From an uncultured Lachnospiraceae bacterium (lineage in GTDB: Bacteria > Bacillota > Clostridia > Lachnospirales > Lachnospiraceae): a stretch of DNA of 64,000 bases. The translations under genes were made by a program, and so were the position numbers. Positions 9,383 through 19,400 of the stretch are shown here, in pieces. The notes beneath the pieces are model-generated. The model had not been told where the DNA came from and did no database searches. It worked only from the letters and a program-made list of their open reading frames with translations. The stretch spans positions 1 to 64,000 of the forward strand of contig USGU01000013.1 in the NCBI GenBank assembly GCA_900554415.1, written 5' to 3'. Numbering within the stretch: the first letter of the stretch is position 1; every line of letters begins with the position of its first letter.

Positions 9383-11599
9383 CTATTCATCCAGATAAAT
9401 ATCCAGTCGTATACAATCACCACCGGTCTCGATCTGATATCCTCCAAAGACACCTGATAAATTACCGAGACATGCAACAAACGGTCCTTTGTCATTCTTT
9501 ACCGCACCAATAGAAGAAGTAACTCCCAACTCATCTAACCTGTCACTCAGATGATTGTATGACACAGAGCCTTCACTCTCATGGTCATGCTTCGGCATAA
9601 TCGGATAACCATTCTTCACACAGGCTAACATTGGAACCGCATAAGGAATCATATAGCCTTCACGATTAATGACATTATACTGTTCTGCTCTGTCCTGCCA
9701 TTCAAAATAACTGATATCGTCCATTGTCAGATACAGGTCATTATCCCGTCCATAAAACTCTGCATAACCAGAGAATGAATCTAGTCCAACCTGTTCTGTA
9801 AGCAGCCAGTACAAATCAATTCCCGTGAAGCAATCCTGCCATCCACCTACACCCATACTCTCAAACTCTTCCTGATTGCCAATCAGTCCGTAGTAATTCT
9901 GATATACATAATCCGGATATTCTTTCATTAAGTTTTCCAGTTGCTTTGTAGTGAATGACTTTGTCTTGATTGCTCCGAGATACGGTGCATTACTGTTATA
10001 TATATTCACAGTAAATGTGATATCTTCACTTTCTGAATACGGTTCGCGTGTGTGAAATTCATATTCCGGGTCCGATGGATTTTCTGTAGTTCCCAGAAGC
10101 ACTTTTTCCAAACTGTCTACATATGTAATTTCAGCACCATTCATAACCATAATCGCAAGCGGACCTGCAAGTGGTGTATTATTTTCTGTAAGCGGCTGAC
10201 CATCTACAGCCATGACCAGCATAATCTTTTGTCCATTCTGTTCTGTTTCATTGCCGATACAGATTTCCTGCGTCACTTCTGTAAGACGTTTCTGTACTCC
10301 GGAAGCTGTTCCGGAATAAAGGTCTGCATATACCGGATTCGTGAAGTCCACTCCACATAATTCCAGAAATGCTTTGAAATCAATTCCCTGTAAGGTATGA
10401 CCCTTTAACGGACAGTCACAGAAACTTCCGGTATCGTGTATTTCGTTCATTGTAATATCATGCTTGTTCATGTTTTCATTCTGATAACACAAAGCAGCAA
10501 GTTTCTCCAGTTCATATACGGAATAGATTTCTTCTTCTCCCAAAGGAACCCCTGTTACAGTCAGAATGCGATATGCAACATTTGCGACTTCTATTTCATC
10601 CATATGGCTGATATGAAGTCCATTTACAAATGCTTCTTCCTCCGAAGACATTTCCCGGTTCACCTCATCTTCTTTATCTTTAGCTCCGGTACGGTCCACA
10701 CCATCATCATGTGTTTCTTCCTTTGCATATTGCGCATTGTCACATGTCACATTCACATAATGATATACTTTTAAATCAAGTTCCACATTTTTATCGCCAT
10801 TACATTTTTCCACACTGATTATGTCATCCATGCTGGTAAACTTATAATCGTCACTGTAATATTGGGAAAGTGTCTCTGCAATTGTCTCCGCTGCTGAATA
10901 CTCATCTTCCCGTAAAAACTCATGTCCGTGTACTGCAACTGCCTGGTCAAGAATCTCAATATTCTTGTTCTCTCCCACTTTTACCGGCTCTCCGTCTTCC
11001 AGCAGACGTATCCATGCAATGCTCCGAATGTTCCATGCATGGGTTACCTGCTTCATTACCTGTGGATTTCCAGTACCACTTCCTTCTTTTTCTGATACAT
11101 CTGTAAGTTCTACTCCCGATGGAATCAAAGCATTAATTCTAAAATTCTGGGTAGCATACTTTCCGTCTGCTGATGTAATTGCACTTATTACGGTCTCCGA
11201 ATCTGCACGGCTTATATTCAGCGTTCCATTTGTGACAGAATCCACCTGAATCCTCAAAAGCAGTTCTTTCTCACTTTCGCCTTTCAGAAACTGCATTTTC
11301 TTATCCGATATCTTTCCATCCGATATAGTCACACGCAAACTGTTTGTATGCTTTTCCTGCCAGCATACTTCACGGTCATATGACAGCGTTACATCCACAT
11401 ATTGCGTATCCACGCTTCCGTCATTCCAGCTTTCAATTACCGCATCCTTTAAAATCGGAGAATTATCATCGTCTACCACTGCTTTCTTTCCACATCCGGT
11501 TGTCAATACTGAAATAGACAATATAACCGCAAAAAGAATGACTACAGATACAAATCTCCTGCCATTACCTTTCCGTCTCATGTTATGATGCATTCTCAT
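9383..11599 (-). CDS. Lipoprotein with two sulfite-oxidase-fold-like modules
   Basis: The 738-residue protein begins with a long basic leader, a hydrophobic stretch and the lipobox LTTGC, so it is tethered outside the membrane. Residues about 40-170 look like a Big/SLH-linker type beta domain. Two later stretches (about 340-500 and 520-738) repeat a pattern of a helix after a beta strand (VYELEKLAALC; FTTKQLENLM), a tryptophan/glycine patch followed by a GIDLYWLL- or GIDFKAFL-like helix, and a phrase such as VDGQPLTENNTPLAG. This order matches the oxidoreductase molybdopterin-binding (PF00174-like) fold, but I see no evidence that it binds a cofactor. It is the first gene of the transport operon, 20 bp before the Ig-like gene. 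Function unknown; ligand capture for the importer is an inference. Confidence 0.72.
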   Translation of the reverse strand: MRMHHNMRRKGNGRRFVSVVILFAVILSISVLTTGCGKKAVVDDDNSPILKDAVIESWNDGSVDTQYVDVTLSYDREVCWQEKHTNSLRVTISDGKISDKKMQFLKGESEKELLLRIQVDSVTNGTLNISRADSETVISAITSADGKYATQNFRINALIPSGVELTDVSEKEGSGTGNPQVMKQVTHAWNIRSIAWIRLLEDGEPVKVGENKNIEILDQAVAVHGHEFLREDEYSAAETIAETLSQYYSDDYKFTSMDDIISVEKCNGDKNVELDLKVYHYVNVTCDNAQYAKEETHDDGVDRTGAKDKEDEVNREMSSEEEAFVNGLHISHMDEIEVANVAYRILTVTGVPLGEEEIYSVYELEKLAALCYQNENMNKHDITMNEIHDTGSFCDCPLKGHTLQGIDFKAFLELCGVDFTNPVYADLYSGTASGVQKRLTEVTQEICIGNETEQNGQKIMLVMAVDGQPLTENNTPLAGPLAIMVMNGAEITYVDSLEKVLLGTTENPSDPEYEFHTREPYSESEDITFTVNIYNSNAPYLGAIKTKSFTTKQLENLMKEYPDYVYQNYYGLIGNQEEFESMGVGGWQDCFTGIDLYWLLTEQVGLDSFSGYAEFYGRDNDLYLTMDDISYFEWQDRAEQYNVINREGYMIPYAVPMLACVKNGYPIMPKHDHESEGSVSYNHLSDRLDELGVTSSIGAVKNDKGPFVACLGNLSGVFGGYQIETGGDCIRLDIYLDE

Positions 11600-11656
11600 C
11601 TCATCCCTTTTCCTTTATTTGTATAGTTATCCAATCTTTTACTATTTACTCCATTT

Positions 11657-11685
11657 ATTATACCTGTATATTTTATAAAAAGCAA
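11657..11685 (-). promoter_or_regulatory. Predicted promoter of the surface-transport operon
   Basis: On the minus strand a -10 box TATAAT (11657-11662) lies 17 bp from a -35-like TTGCTT (11680-11685). Transcription would begin near 11650, about 50 bases before the lipoprotein start. No other convincing promoter or terminator is seen between here and 1399, so all eight genes may be one transcript. Confidence 0.55.
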
Positions 11686-11832
11686 ACGATTTTGAAAAAT
11701 AATACGCGTATTAAAACATTCTGATAATACAAATCCTGCTTATGAAAAAATATGCCGGGCACATTAGTCATTCATCCAAAAACCTTTTTGCTTTCTCGTT
11801 GCAAAATAGATAACACTGTAACGTTTTTTTGC

Positions 11833-11885
11833 AAAAAAACAGAGATGACTGTATACCTTGAAAATGATTTACATGTCATCCCTGT
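11833..11885 (-). terminator. Rho-independent terminator after the transglutaminase-like gene
   Basis: On the minus strand the arms ACAGGGATGAC and GTCATCTCTGT pair over 11 positions (one wobble) around a 25-base loop, followed by seven T. It lies 18 bases after the stop codon at 11903. Confidence 0.85.
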
Positions 11886-11902
11886 TCTCTTATTTTATTC
11901 AC

Positions 11903-14242
11903 TTATTTTTTCATAATCCATTTTCTATGAATCCATTCATAGTGCAGCATAATCTTTGCCCGCTTATCTCTTCCCGTTCTCAGTGAAGTTTTTATTTTTG
12001 TTAGGAAAATCTGAATGGTTCGCATCTCATTTGGTCTTAATTCCATATCTCCATAAACACTGCGCTCGATAAGTTCACAGGTTCTCGTATATTCACCTGG
12101 TTTTATTTCTTCAAACCGACTGGATATGATTGCATCTACTTCTTTCGTATTCCATCCAAGACTTGTTCTTATACCAATAAACGTAAGTACTGAAAAGATG
12201 CTCCGCTCAAGGAAAAGGACCTGTCCTTTCTGGTCATCCTTCAGATACCATCTTTTTTCTGTCCATGCAAAAACAACTCTTCCAAACTCCAAAATAACAA
12301 AAGTAAACAGTATTACCAGCAACAGTACAGTCAGAATCCCAACAACAATTGCTGCAAAATTCCAGATTTTCCCTGCAAGCTTAGAACCCTTTCCATTATT
12401 TCCATTTTCCAGCTTCGTAGAACTTTCCACATCATTTCCATTATCCTGGATTGCCGCACTCATATGCTCTGTATCCGGTGTACTAACCATATTGCGAAGC
12501 GACAGTGCATCATAGTAATATCCCGGTGTTACATCAACCGGCTGCCAGCCTACTCCATCGAAATATACTTCTACCCATGCGTGGGAATCTTTTCCGGTAA
12601 GAGTCACAGTTTTATTATCACTTCTGGTAACATCATCTGCCGACAAATAATATCCTTCCACATAACGTGCCGGAATTCCATGTGTACGAAGGGCCTGTAC
12701 TGCAACCGATGCAAATAAGACATCATTTCCTTCATGCGACTCTGTCAATCCCCAGATAACCGGGTCCTCACTTTCTGGTGCTGTTTCCGGCTGTTCCACA
12801 TAAGACAGATTTTCACTCAGCTTCGTCCTCACATGATTCAGTGCACTGTAAATCCCATCATTTTCCGACTCATAATCATCCCAGAACAATTCCTTCATGA
12901 AATCATAAATATCGGAATCTACCAACACATAATTCTCATATACAAAATTTCGATAAACTGCCTCTGCCTTGCTATATTGCTTCTGGCTTTCAGTGTCAGG
13001 ATTGGAAACCCAACTGTCTGTCACAGTCAGTTCCGAAGGTCTTGTACCAGACTTTTCTTCATAGGCATATTCCTGTTCACCGAAAAATCCCTTGCTTACG
13101 AATCTTGTATCAGACTTCTCTTTCAGTCTTCCGTCTGTCACCTCAAGAACCGATGTAGGCACATACACATAATATCTGGATGCGCCTTCCACTGTAATCT
13201 GTACCTGATTCTCTGGATTCTTATCCGACTCTTCTCCAAGATTCAGATAAGAAGCATTCTGGCTTAACGGATTAAATGTCTGCTTCTTCAACCATTTCAT
13301 CATTCCTGAATTGTCCCCGCCATAAGCCGAATCAGAAAGAGGCGTCCAACTTCCATCCTGATATGTACTTCCAATAAATCCGCGCAGATATAAATTCTTA
13401 TCCTGTTCTGTGCTCACGGTCAGCATCTCTTCTTCGCTGGCTTTTAGTTCAGCTGCCTGTCTTATATTGCCCTCCGGCAATACATCCTCTCCATAGCGCC
13501 ATATATGAATCTGATTTTGAAGGTCCTCACGAGCCTGCTGAACACCTTCAATTTCCGTCTGCCCTGTCAGCCCGGAACCTGCACCAAATACAAGCACAAC
13601 AACCGCAAGCCACAAAAAACCTCTTCTGGTCATATTTTGCTTCTTTGTGGAAATGCAAAGTCCTACAAATGCTGCAAGCATAAAACCACCTGCAAGAGAA
13701 TCAAAGATTCCCCCTGACAGAATCAGATAAAACCAGACGAATTCATAAATAAAACATGCTATGGTATGATGGCCTTTTACAAGCAGGTATCCCACCATAC
13801 CGATAAATAATGCAACCGCTATAGAAAATGCCCGGATTCCTGCATCCGATACCTGTATCTGAAATACAGCTACCCCACTTTCATGTACCTGGTTCCATCT
13901 GGATATCAGAAGATTTACCCAAATTTTCATTCCGTTGTAAAGATTTCCCCAGCCGACGAGCACCAGCAGAAGCACCCACGGAAGGATTTTCAATCCCCCG
14001 GCAAACGGATATTTTCTCTTAAGAAATTCCACCATTACGGTAAATCCTATCATAAGAAATGTTGGAATAATAACAACGCCAATCCCCGGTGCAACATTTC
14101 CCCACATTTTCATAAATGCAATGATATTACCGACTGCCAGAAGGATAACCAGACACAATATCCAAATCATGCTACTATATGATTTTTTTCCTCCTACTGC
14201 ACTGACTTCTCTAATCTGTCCTTTTCGTACGGAATATTTCAT
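11903..14242 (-). CDS. Transglutaminase-like (TgpA-type) membrane protein with catalytic Cys missing
   Basis: The 779-residue protein has about six N-terminal membrane spans (residues 25-225), an extracellular part with a transglutaminase-core fold at about 500-575, one further span near 640 and a cytoplasmic C-terminal tail. This is the TgpA layout normally found beside MoxR and DUF58 genes, as here. In active members the nucleophile sits in a GxC-x-x-FAS motif. Here the equivalent phrase is EGNDVLFASVAVQALRTHG, with Asp at the Cys position and no Cys nearby. The following GIPARYVEGY, the histidine in DSHAWVEVYF and the aspartate in PVDVTP are kept. It is therefore probably a non-catalytic member that binds peptide or acts structurally. 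It ends the operon. Confidence 0.87.
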   Translation of the reverse strand: MKYSVRKGQIREVSAVGGKKSYSSMIWILCLVILLAVGNIIAFMKMWGNVAPGIGVVIIPTFLMIGFTVMVEFLKRKYPFAGGLKILPWVLLLVLVGWGNLYNGMKIWVNLLISRWNQVHESGVAVFQIQVSDAGIRAFSIAVALFIGMVGYLLVKGHHTIACFIYEFVWFYLILSGGIFDSLAGGFMLAAFVGLCISTKKQNMTRRGFLWLAVVVLVFGAGSGLTGQTEIEGVQQAREDLQNQIHIWRYGEDVLPEGNIRQAAELKASEEEMLTVSTEQDKNLYLRGFIGSTYQDGSWTPLSDSAYGGDNSGMMKWLKKQTFNPLSQNASYLNLGEESDKNPENQVQITVEGASRYYVYVPTSVLEVTDGRLKEKSDTRFVSKGFFGEQEYAYEEKSGTRPSELTVTDSWVSNPDTESQKQYSKAEAVYRNFVYENYVLVDSDIYDFMKELFWDDYESENDGIYSALNHVRTKLSENLSYVEQPETAPESEDPVIWGLTESHEGNDVLFASVAVQALRTHGIPARYVEGYYLSADDVTRSDNKTVTLTGKDSHAWVEVYFDGVGWQPVDVTPGYYYDALSLRNMVSTPDTEHMSAAIQDNGNDVESSTKLENGNNGKGSKLAGKIWNFAAIVVGILTVLLLVILFTFVILEFGRVVFAWTEKRWYLKDDQKGQVLFLERSIFSVLTFIGIRTSLGWNTKEVDAIISSRFEEIKPGEYTRTCELIERSVYGDMELRPNEMRTIQIFLTKIKTSLRTGRDKRAKIMLHYEWIHRKWIMKK

Positions 14243-14319
14243 AAATAATTTCCTTACTTTCTTTTAATTTCATATTCAAACATTAGCATTTTGTTAATGA
14301 TATCAGAAATACTTTTGCA

Positions 14320-15492
14320 TTAACAACGAACCCGATACTGTTCTCCCGATTTCAGTTCTTCTGGAAGTTCTATCATATCCAGACTGTTTCCAAGATTCGT
14401 ATGTAAGATATGATCTTCCTGCGTTGTTCCAATCACTGTAATTCCGATTCTCTGATCCATTCCTTTTAAATCCTGCTCATATTTTCCAGCCGTCAGAATA
14501 AGCAGCCTTGTAAACTTCTGTTCCATCTGTTCTCTTAAAAACAGTTGAAATCCTGTCCCCGCATTTTTCTGCATTGGAATTCCATACCAAATCGCACAAA
14601 ATTGATGAAAATCGCGTTCTTCCCGGATTTCATATACCCGAAGTCCAGTCTTTGTTGGTATTACAACGCAAAATGCAACTCTCTGTCTTACAAGTTTCTC
14701 CATAATTCCTGAGCCATACGCAATTGCTGCATTTAGTGACGCAGATGACACCGGCTCGTTCTCCTGTTCCAGTCCCAAATCAATTAACACTGCCAGATTA
14801 TAATGCGATGGATCGCTGGCCTCTCTTAAAATCAACGTATCTGTCTTGCTGGACAGTTTCCAGTGAACAGCCCGAATATCATCTCCAGGTACATACTCCC
14901 TGATATCAAACATTTCACTTGGATCGTTTCCTTTTCGATTCTGTATCTGACCTTCTTCTCTCGGTCTTCCGTAAATATCCTTTGACATTTCTACATGCAT
15001 TTGGACTTTCTGTGGATAAATTATCGTTGTCATCTCTCCAAACGACTTGATTGGCACCCTGAATAATCCAAGGAGATCATACACATAAGCTTCCTGGCAT
15101 CGCACCATGATTTCTCCGCACTGCTCTTTCGAAACCGGAATCTCATACACACTTTTCTTATCTTCCAGATTAAGCAGTAAACGTCTCGTCTGAAAAATGT
15201 CGAACATACGATTCTGGCATTCCAGTTCAACGCCAACTGCCTTAGATGCCAGCAATATTCCTTTTGTCTCTACAAGTAAATCCAGTGCAAATTTCTTTTT
15301 CTCCTCTTCATCAGTTCTGAACTGGACCTGAAGCTGCATATTTTTTGCATCATGATGAATCAGAATTCCTAAAACCACTGCAAAACCAATCCAGAAAAGA
15401 AACAGTAGCAGAAAAAATGGAAGTCCAAAAGCAAACAGTAAAATTGCGCTCAGAATCACAAGGAACAAATACCCTAATCGATTCTTTCTCAT
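14320..15492 (-). CDS. DUF58 domain protein
   Basis: The 390-residue protein has two N-terminal membrane spans and the DUF58 signature (FDIREYVPGDDIRAVHWKLS) followed by a von-Willebrand-A-like part (YNLAVLIDLGLEQE). DUF58 proteins form a conserved trio with MoxR ATPases and transglutaminase-like membrane proteins; their biochemical role is not settled. The start at 15492 is preferred because GGAG lies six bases before it. An in-frame ATG at 15504 has no good ribosome site. Confidence 0.87.
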   Translation of the reverse strand: MRKNRLGYLFLVILSAILLFAFGLPFFLLLFLFWIGFAVVLGILIHHDAKNMQLQVQFRTDEEEKKKFALDLLVETKGILLASKAVGVELECQNRMFDIFQTRRLLLNLEDKKSVYEIPVSKEQCGEIMVRCQEAYVYDLLGLFRVPIKSFGEMTTIIYPQKVQMHVEMSKDIYGRPREEGQIQNRKGNDPSEMFDIREYVPGDDIRAVHWKLSSKTDTLILREASDPSHYNLAVLIDLGLEQENEPVSSASLNAAIAYGSGIMEKLVRQRVAFCVVIPTKTGLRVYEIREERDFHQFCAIWYGIPMQKNAGTGFQLFLREQMEQKFTRLLILTAGKYEQDLKGMDQRIGITVIGTTQEDHILHTNLGNSLDMIELPEELKSGEQYRVRC

Positions 15493-15535
15493 AGTTTTCT
15501 CCATTCTACCGTCATATTCCTGACGATATTATTTG

Positions 15536-16477
15536 CTATCTCTCTCCTGCAATCGGTGTCTTCACCTGTGCCATAATTTCTTCCAGAATTCCTTTTGCAC
15601 CAACTCCGTTTACCTGAGCCTGTGGTTTCAGAACAAGACGATGTGCACAAACATCAAGAAATACATTCTGAACATCTTCCGGAACTACATAATTTCTACC
15701 TTTTAAAATTGCATTTGCACGCGACATCTTCACGAGAGCAGATACACCACGAGGTGATACTCCAAGTTCTACCATAGCGTGATTTCTTGTCGCCTCACAA
15801 AGGCGGATTGCATAAGCCATCACACCATCTGTCATGCGAACAGAATTTAAGTAATCCTGAATTTCCAGAATGTTCTGTCCATTTGTCACGGTTTTTAAAT
15901 CCTGCAGCGGATTATGGTAACGCTGTGCATTCAGAATGTCCATCTGTTTTTCCAATGTCGGATAGCCAATAGACAGACACACCATAAAACGGTCAAGCTG
16001 TGACTCCGGCAGTGGCTGTGTTCCTGAAAATCCGAGCGGGTTCTGTGTTGCTATACAGATAAATGGCAACGGTAAAACATGGGTTTCACCATCTACGGTA
16101 ATCGTATGTTCTTCCATAACCTCCAAAAGAGCGGACTGTGTTTTTGGAGAAGTACGGTTAATTTCATCTGCCAGAAGAAGCTGACAGTTTGCTGCCCCAT
16201 CCATATACTCTAACTGATTGGTTTCCCGGTTAAACATGGTAAATCCCGTAATATCGGACGGCAGCGTATCCGGTGTAAACTGAATACGCTTATTGCTCAG
16301 TCCGAGTACCTTGGAAAATGCCAGTGCCAGAGTTGTTTTTCCAACTCCCGGGCAGTCTTCCAGTAAAATGTGTCCCCCTGCATAAATAGTCATCAGTACT
16401 TTTTCCACAATATCATTTTTACCAATAAACGCCTGATTGACCTGTTCAATAATTTCCTTGGATTGTTCTACAATCAT
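15536..16477 (-). CDS. MoxR-family AAA+ ATPase
   Basis: This 313-residue chaperone-like ATPase shows Walker A in EDCPGVGKTTLALAF, Walker B LLLADEINRTSPKTQ and the sensor/arginine region ATQNPLGFSGTQPLPESQLD, all standard for MoxR. The family is thought to help assemble or remodel partner complexes, usually with the adjacent DUF58 protein. Its start overlaps the stop of the BspA-like gene by 4 bp, so the large surface protein and the MoxR system are co-translated here. Confidence 0.93.
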   Translation of the reverse strand: MIVEQSKEIIEQVNQAFIGKNDIVEKVLMTIYAGGHILLEDCPGVGKTTLALAFSKVLGLSNKRIQFTPDTLPSDITGFTMFNRETNQLEYMDGAANCQLLLADEINRTSPKTQSALLEVMEEHTITVDGETHVLPLPFICIATQNPLGFSGTQPLPESQLDRFMVCLSIGYPTLEKQMDILNAQRYHNPLQDLKTVTNGQNILEIQDYLNSVRMTDGVMAYAIRLCEATRNHAMVELGVSPRGVSALVKMSRANAILKGRNYVVPEDVQNVFLDVCAHRLVLKPQAQVNGVGAKGILEEIMAQVKTPIAGER

Positions 16478-19400
16478 TCCTCTGTCCCCGCTTTCGTTTC
16501 CTTATCAAGTGAAGATATATCATTGATATCCTCTGACTCTTTCGTTCCATCCGAATCACTCTCATTGAATTTTTCTGAATTCACTGTTTCGGCTTCTTCC
16601 TGCACCGTTTGTTCTATACCTTGTACGCTTCTCTGAGCCATTACCGATGTGTCGATTTCCGAAATATTCTCCGTTCCTGCTGCCATTTCATCCACCGAAT
16701 CTACCGACGCTAATCCCAGCCATCCACGGACAATATTCATATATGGCAGAATCCGTTTATCCACTTCTACTTTCAATGCATCCTCTGTCGGTTCTACACC
16801 ATTTGCTTCCGTCATTTCCGCCTTCACAGCCTCTTCCATGGTCTCTCGATTTGAATATCCTGCCAGGGGATAAGACCAGCCACTTATAAACGCTTCACCC
16901 ATTCCACTATTTATCTCGAGTTTGATTTTGGAATTATCCACACCAAATGTATATGGGACTCCTTCGTTTTCAACAATCAACTCCGGTACCGTATCCGTCC
17001 AAAAACGAAGGGTAATTTCATCGCTTTCTACTCCATCAAAGATATTCGGGTAAATGCCGACCAAGTTGTCAATAAATGTAAGGCTTCCCAGATGTTTACT
17101 CTTTGAAAATGCTCCACTTGCAATATAATCCAGTGACCATCCACTTGGGAATTCCATCATTTCTCCATATAAGAATGCATAGTCAATATTGGATGGTGCT
17201 CCAACCAGAGTAAGTGTATCTCCTTCCTTGCGATATGTATAGAAATTTGTCGGTTCATCCACTGCTTCTTCTCCGAACATCTTACGAATTCCATTTTCTG
17301 CAACCAAAAGCTTTTCTTCCACTTCTGCGTCAATCTGTTCATAAGTCGGGTATTCTCCATTATTCCATAAGTAATCCTGATATAAGCCTTCCCACATAAC
17401 CAGATATGCCGGAAGATTCATGCCTTCCTGTGTACTAAATTCTTCCCGGTAACCCGCCATATAATAGCGCCATTTTTTAATATAGAAGTTCTCCGGATCA
17501 TATGGAATCTCTATGTGAAGGGTATTCCACTCTTCTTCCTGCGTCCATGCCGTATTAAACTGGAACGGGGTTCTTTCCTGCATCGAAAGATCATACTCAT
17601 TACTCCAATCATCCAGTACCAAATTCCGTAAAGAATTACATCCATAGAAAATATTGGCTGAAAGTGCAACTCCTGTTCCTGCACTTCCGAGTGTCACCGA
17701 CTCCAGATTACTGCATTCTCTAAATACCAGATATCCCAGATGGGTCAATTCTCCTCTTACCGTAATGTTCGTAATCTCTGAACAGCCTGCAAATGTATAG
17801 TCATCCAGATAAGAACTTTCCTGGGTAAGGGTAATATCTCCTCCAAGGTCAGACTCATAAAAGACACCTTCATCAAAATATTGTAATGTCTGCAAATCAT
17901 CCCAGTTTAACTGGTAACTTCCTTCTGACGAGCGGATATCTGCCATAGAATAACTGTAAAGTTCCAACGTCGAAGAAGGAAGTGTCACTTCTGACCCTAC
18001 ATTTACTCCCGAACGGATTCCCAGCCATGGATAGCCGTATTCGTTCATTCCATACAACATCTTACATCCATCACCAATATCCACCATGACATATGATGTC
18101 ACTCCTGACTCTGGTGTAAATGCCAGTGCATGCTCACCATATCCCACCGAACCTGTCGGAGCATAGAAGTAAGTCATCTGTGTCCATCCGTAAGTATGTG
18201 CAATAATCGGATCGTATCCATCCTGCATCTCCGCAGTCATTGCATTGGAAGCCACAAACCGCAAATTGCTACATCCATCAAATGCCTTATTTCCTATGGA
18301 AATATACTCTGTTGCATCAATCATGACTCCCTGGAGGGAAGTACATCCATAGAAAGCTTTATATCCAATTTGAGAAACACTCTCCGGCAATTCTACCCAT
18401 TCCAAGTCCTTACATGATTCAAATGCATTATTATCAATAATGGTAATCGGTACTGTGCTTCCATCCTGCGCTGTGACTGTTCCATCAAATGCAGCCAAAT
18501 CTTCCGGCGCTTCTACTAAAATATATTCAGTAACGTCTTCCTCTGTTTCTTCATAATAAATGAAACCTTCTTTTGAGGTCTGCAGATTTGTAAATTCTAC
18601 ATGAATGCCTTCCGGTGCACCGCTGTTTTCCAGATTGGCCATAATATAGTCATATTGCTTCTGACTATAACATACAATGGTTTTCAGGCTACTTCCTGCA
18701 AGGCAGTCTTTCTCCATCTCCACAACATTGCCGTCTGTCGGCATCTGCAGTCTGCTTAAAGCGTAAGTTTCTGAAAAAGCATTGGTTTTCATCGTCTGTA
18801 CATTCTCATCAAGCTGTATGGAATATCTTCCGATATCAATTACTTTTCTGAGGTCTCCGTTGTTTCCTGTTATCATTCCGCTGGAAGCCACTGTATACAC
18901 AACATCCGGCTCTTCTTCAGAACTAATACTTCTAAAATTAGTAAGTCCCGTGAGTGTATTGCTACTTACAAACTGGTCAAAATTCATTTGCACAAAAGCA
19001 TCCAAAAGTGCATCCTTCAACACAATTTTGCAATTTTGACCTTTGGTTTCAGAATTTCCGAAAATGTCTGTCGTATCAATTACAAGTTTTGGAAGCTGCT
19101 CAATGGATTCTGCCTTCAGATTTAAAACAGATACCTGGTTATTACCTGACAAATTTACCTTTGTAACATTCTCCTCAACGTCCAGATCTGTGATTTTAGA
19201 AGGAATTATCTGATATTCTGTTCCTGCTTTATTAGTCAGAACCCCCTCTTCTGTAGATGCATAATTCAAGTTATCCGTATCTACTCTGAATGCCTCGTTT
19301 ACCGTAATTCCCAGACTGCTCTCATTGATATACAGCACCGTATCCGGAATAAATAAATTGTCCACTGTCAGTCCCGCATAATCATCAATATCTACGGATT

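Larger units (their letters stand above)
11600..11902. other. Intergenic stretch between the two surface operons
   Basis: This 303-bp AT-rich gap contains the terminator of the transglutaminase-like operon on its right side (11833-11885) and the promoter of the lipoprotein operon on its left (11657-11685). Between them (about 11690-11830) I see only AT-rich sequence, including the short palindrome AATACGCGTATT near 11700. No gene is supported. Confidence 0.6.
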
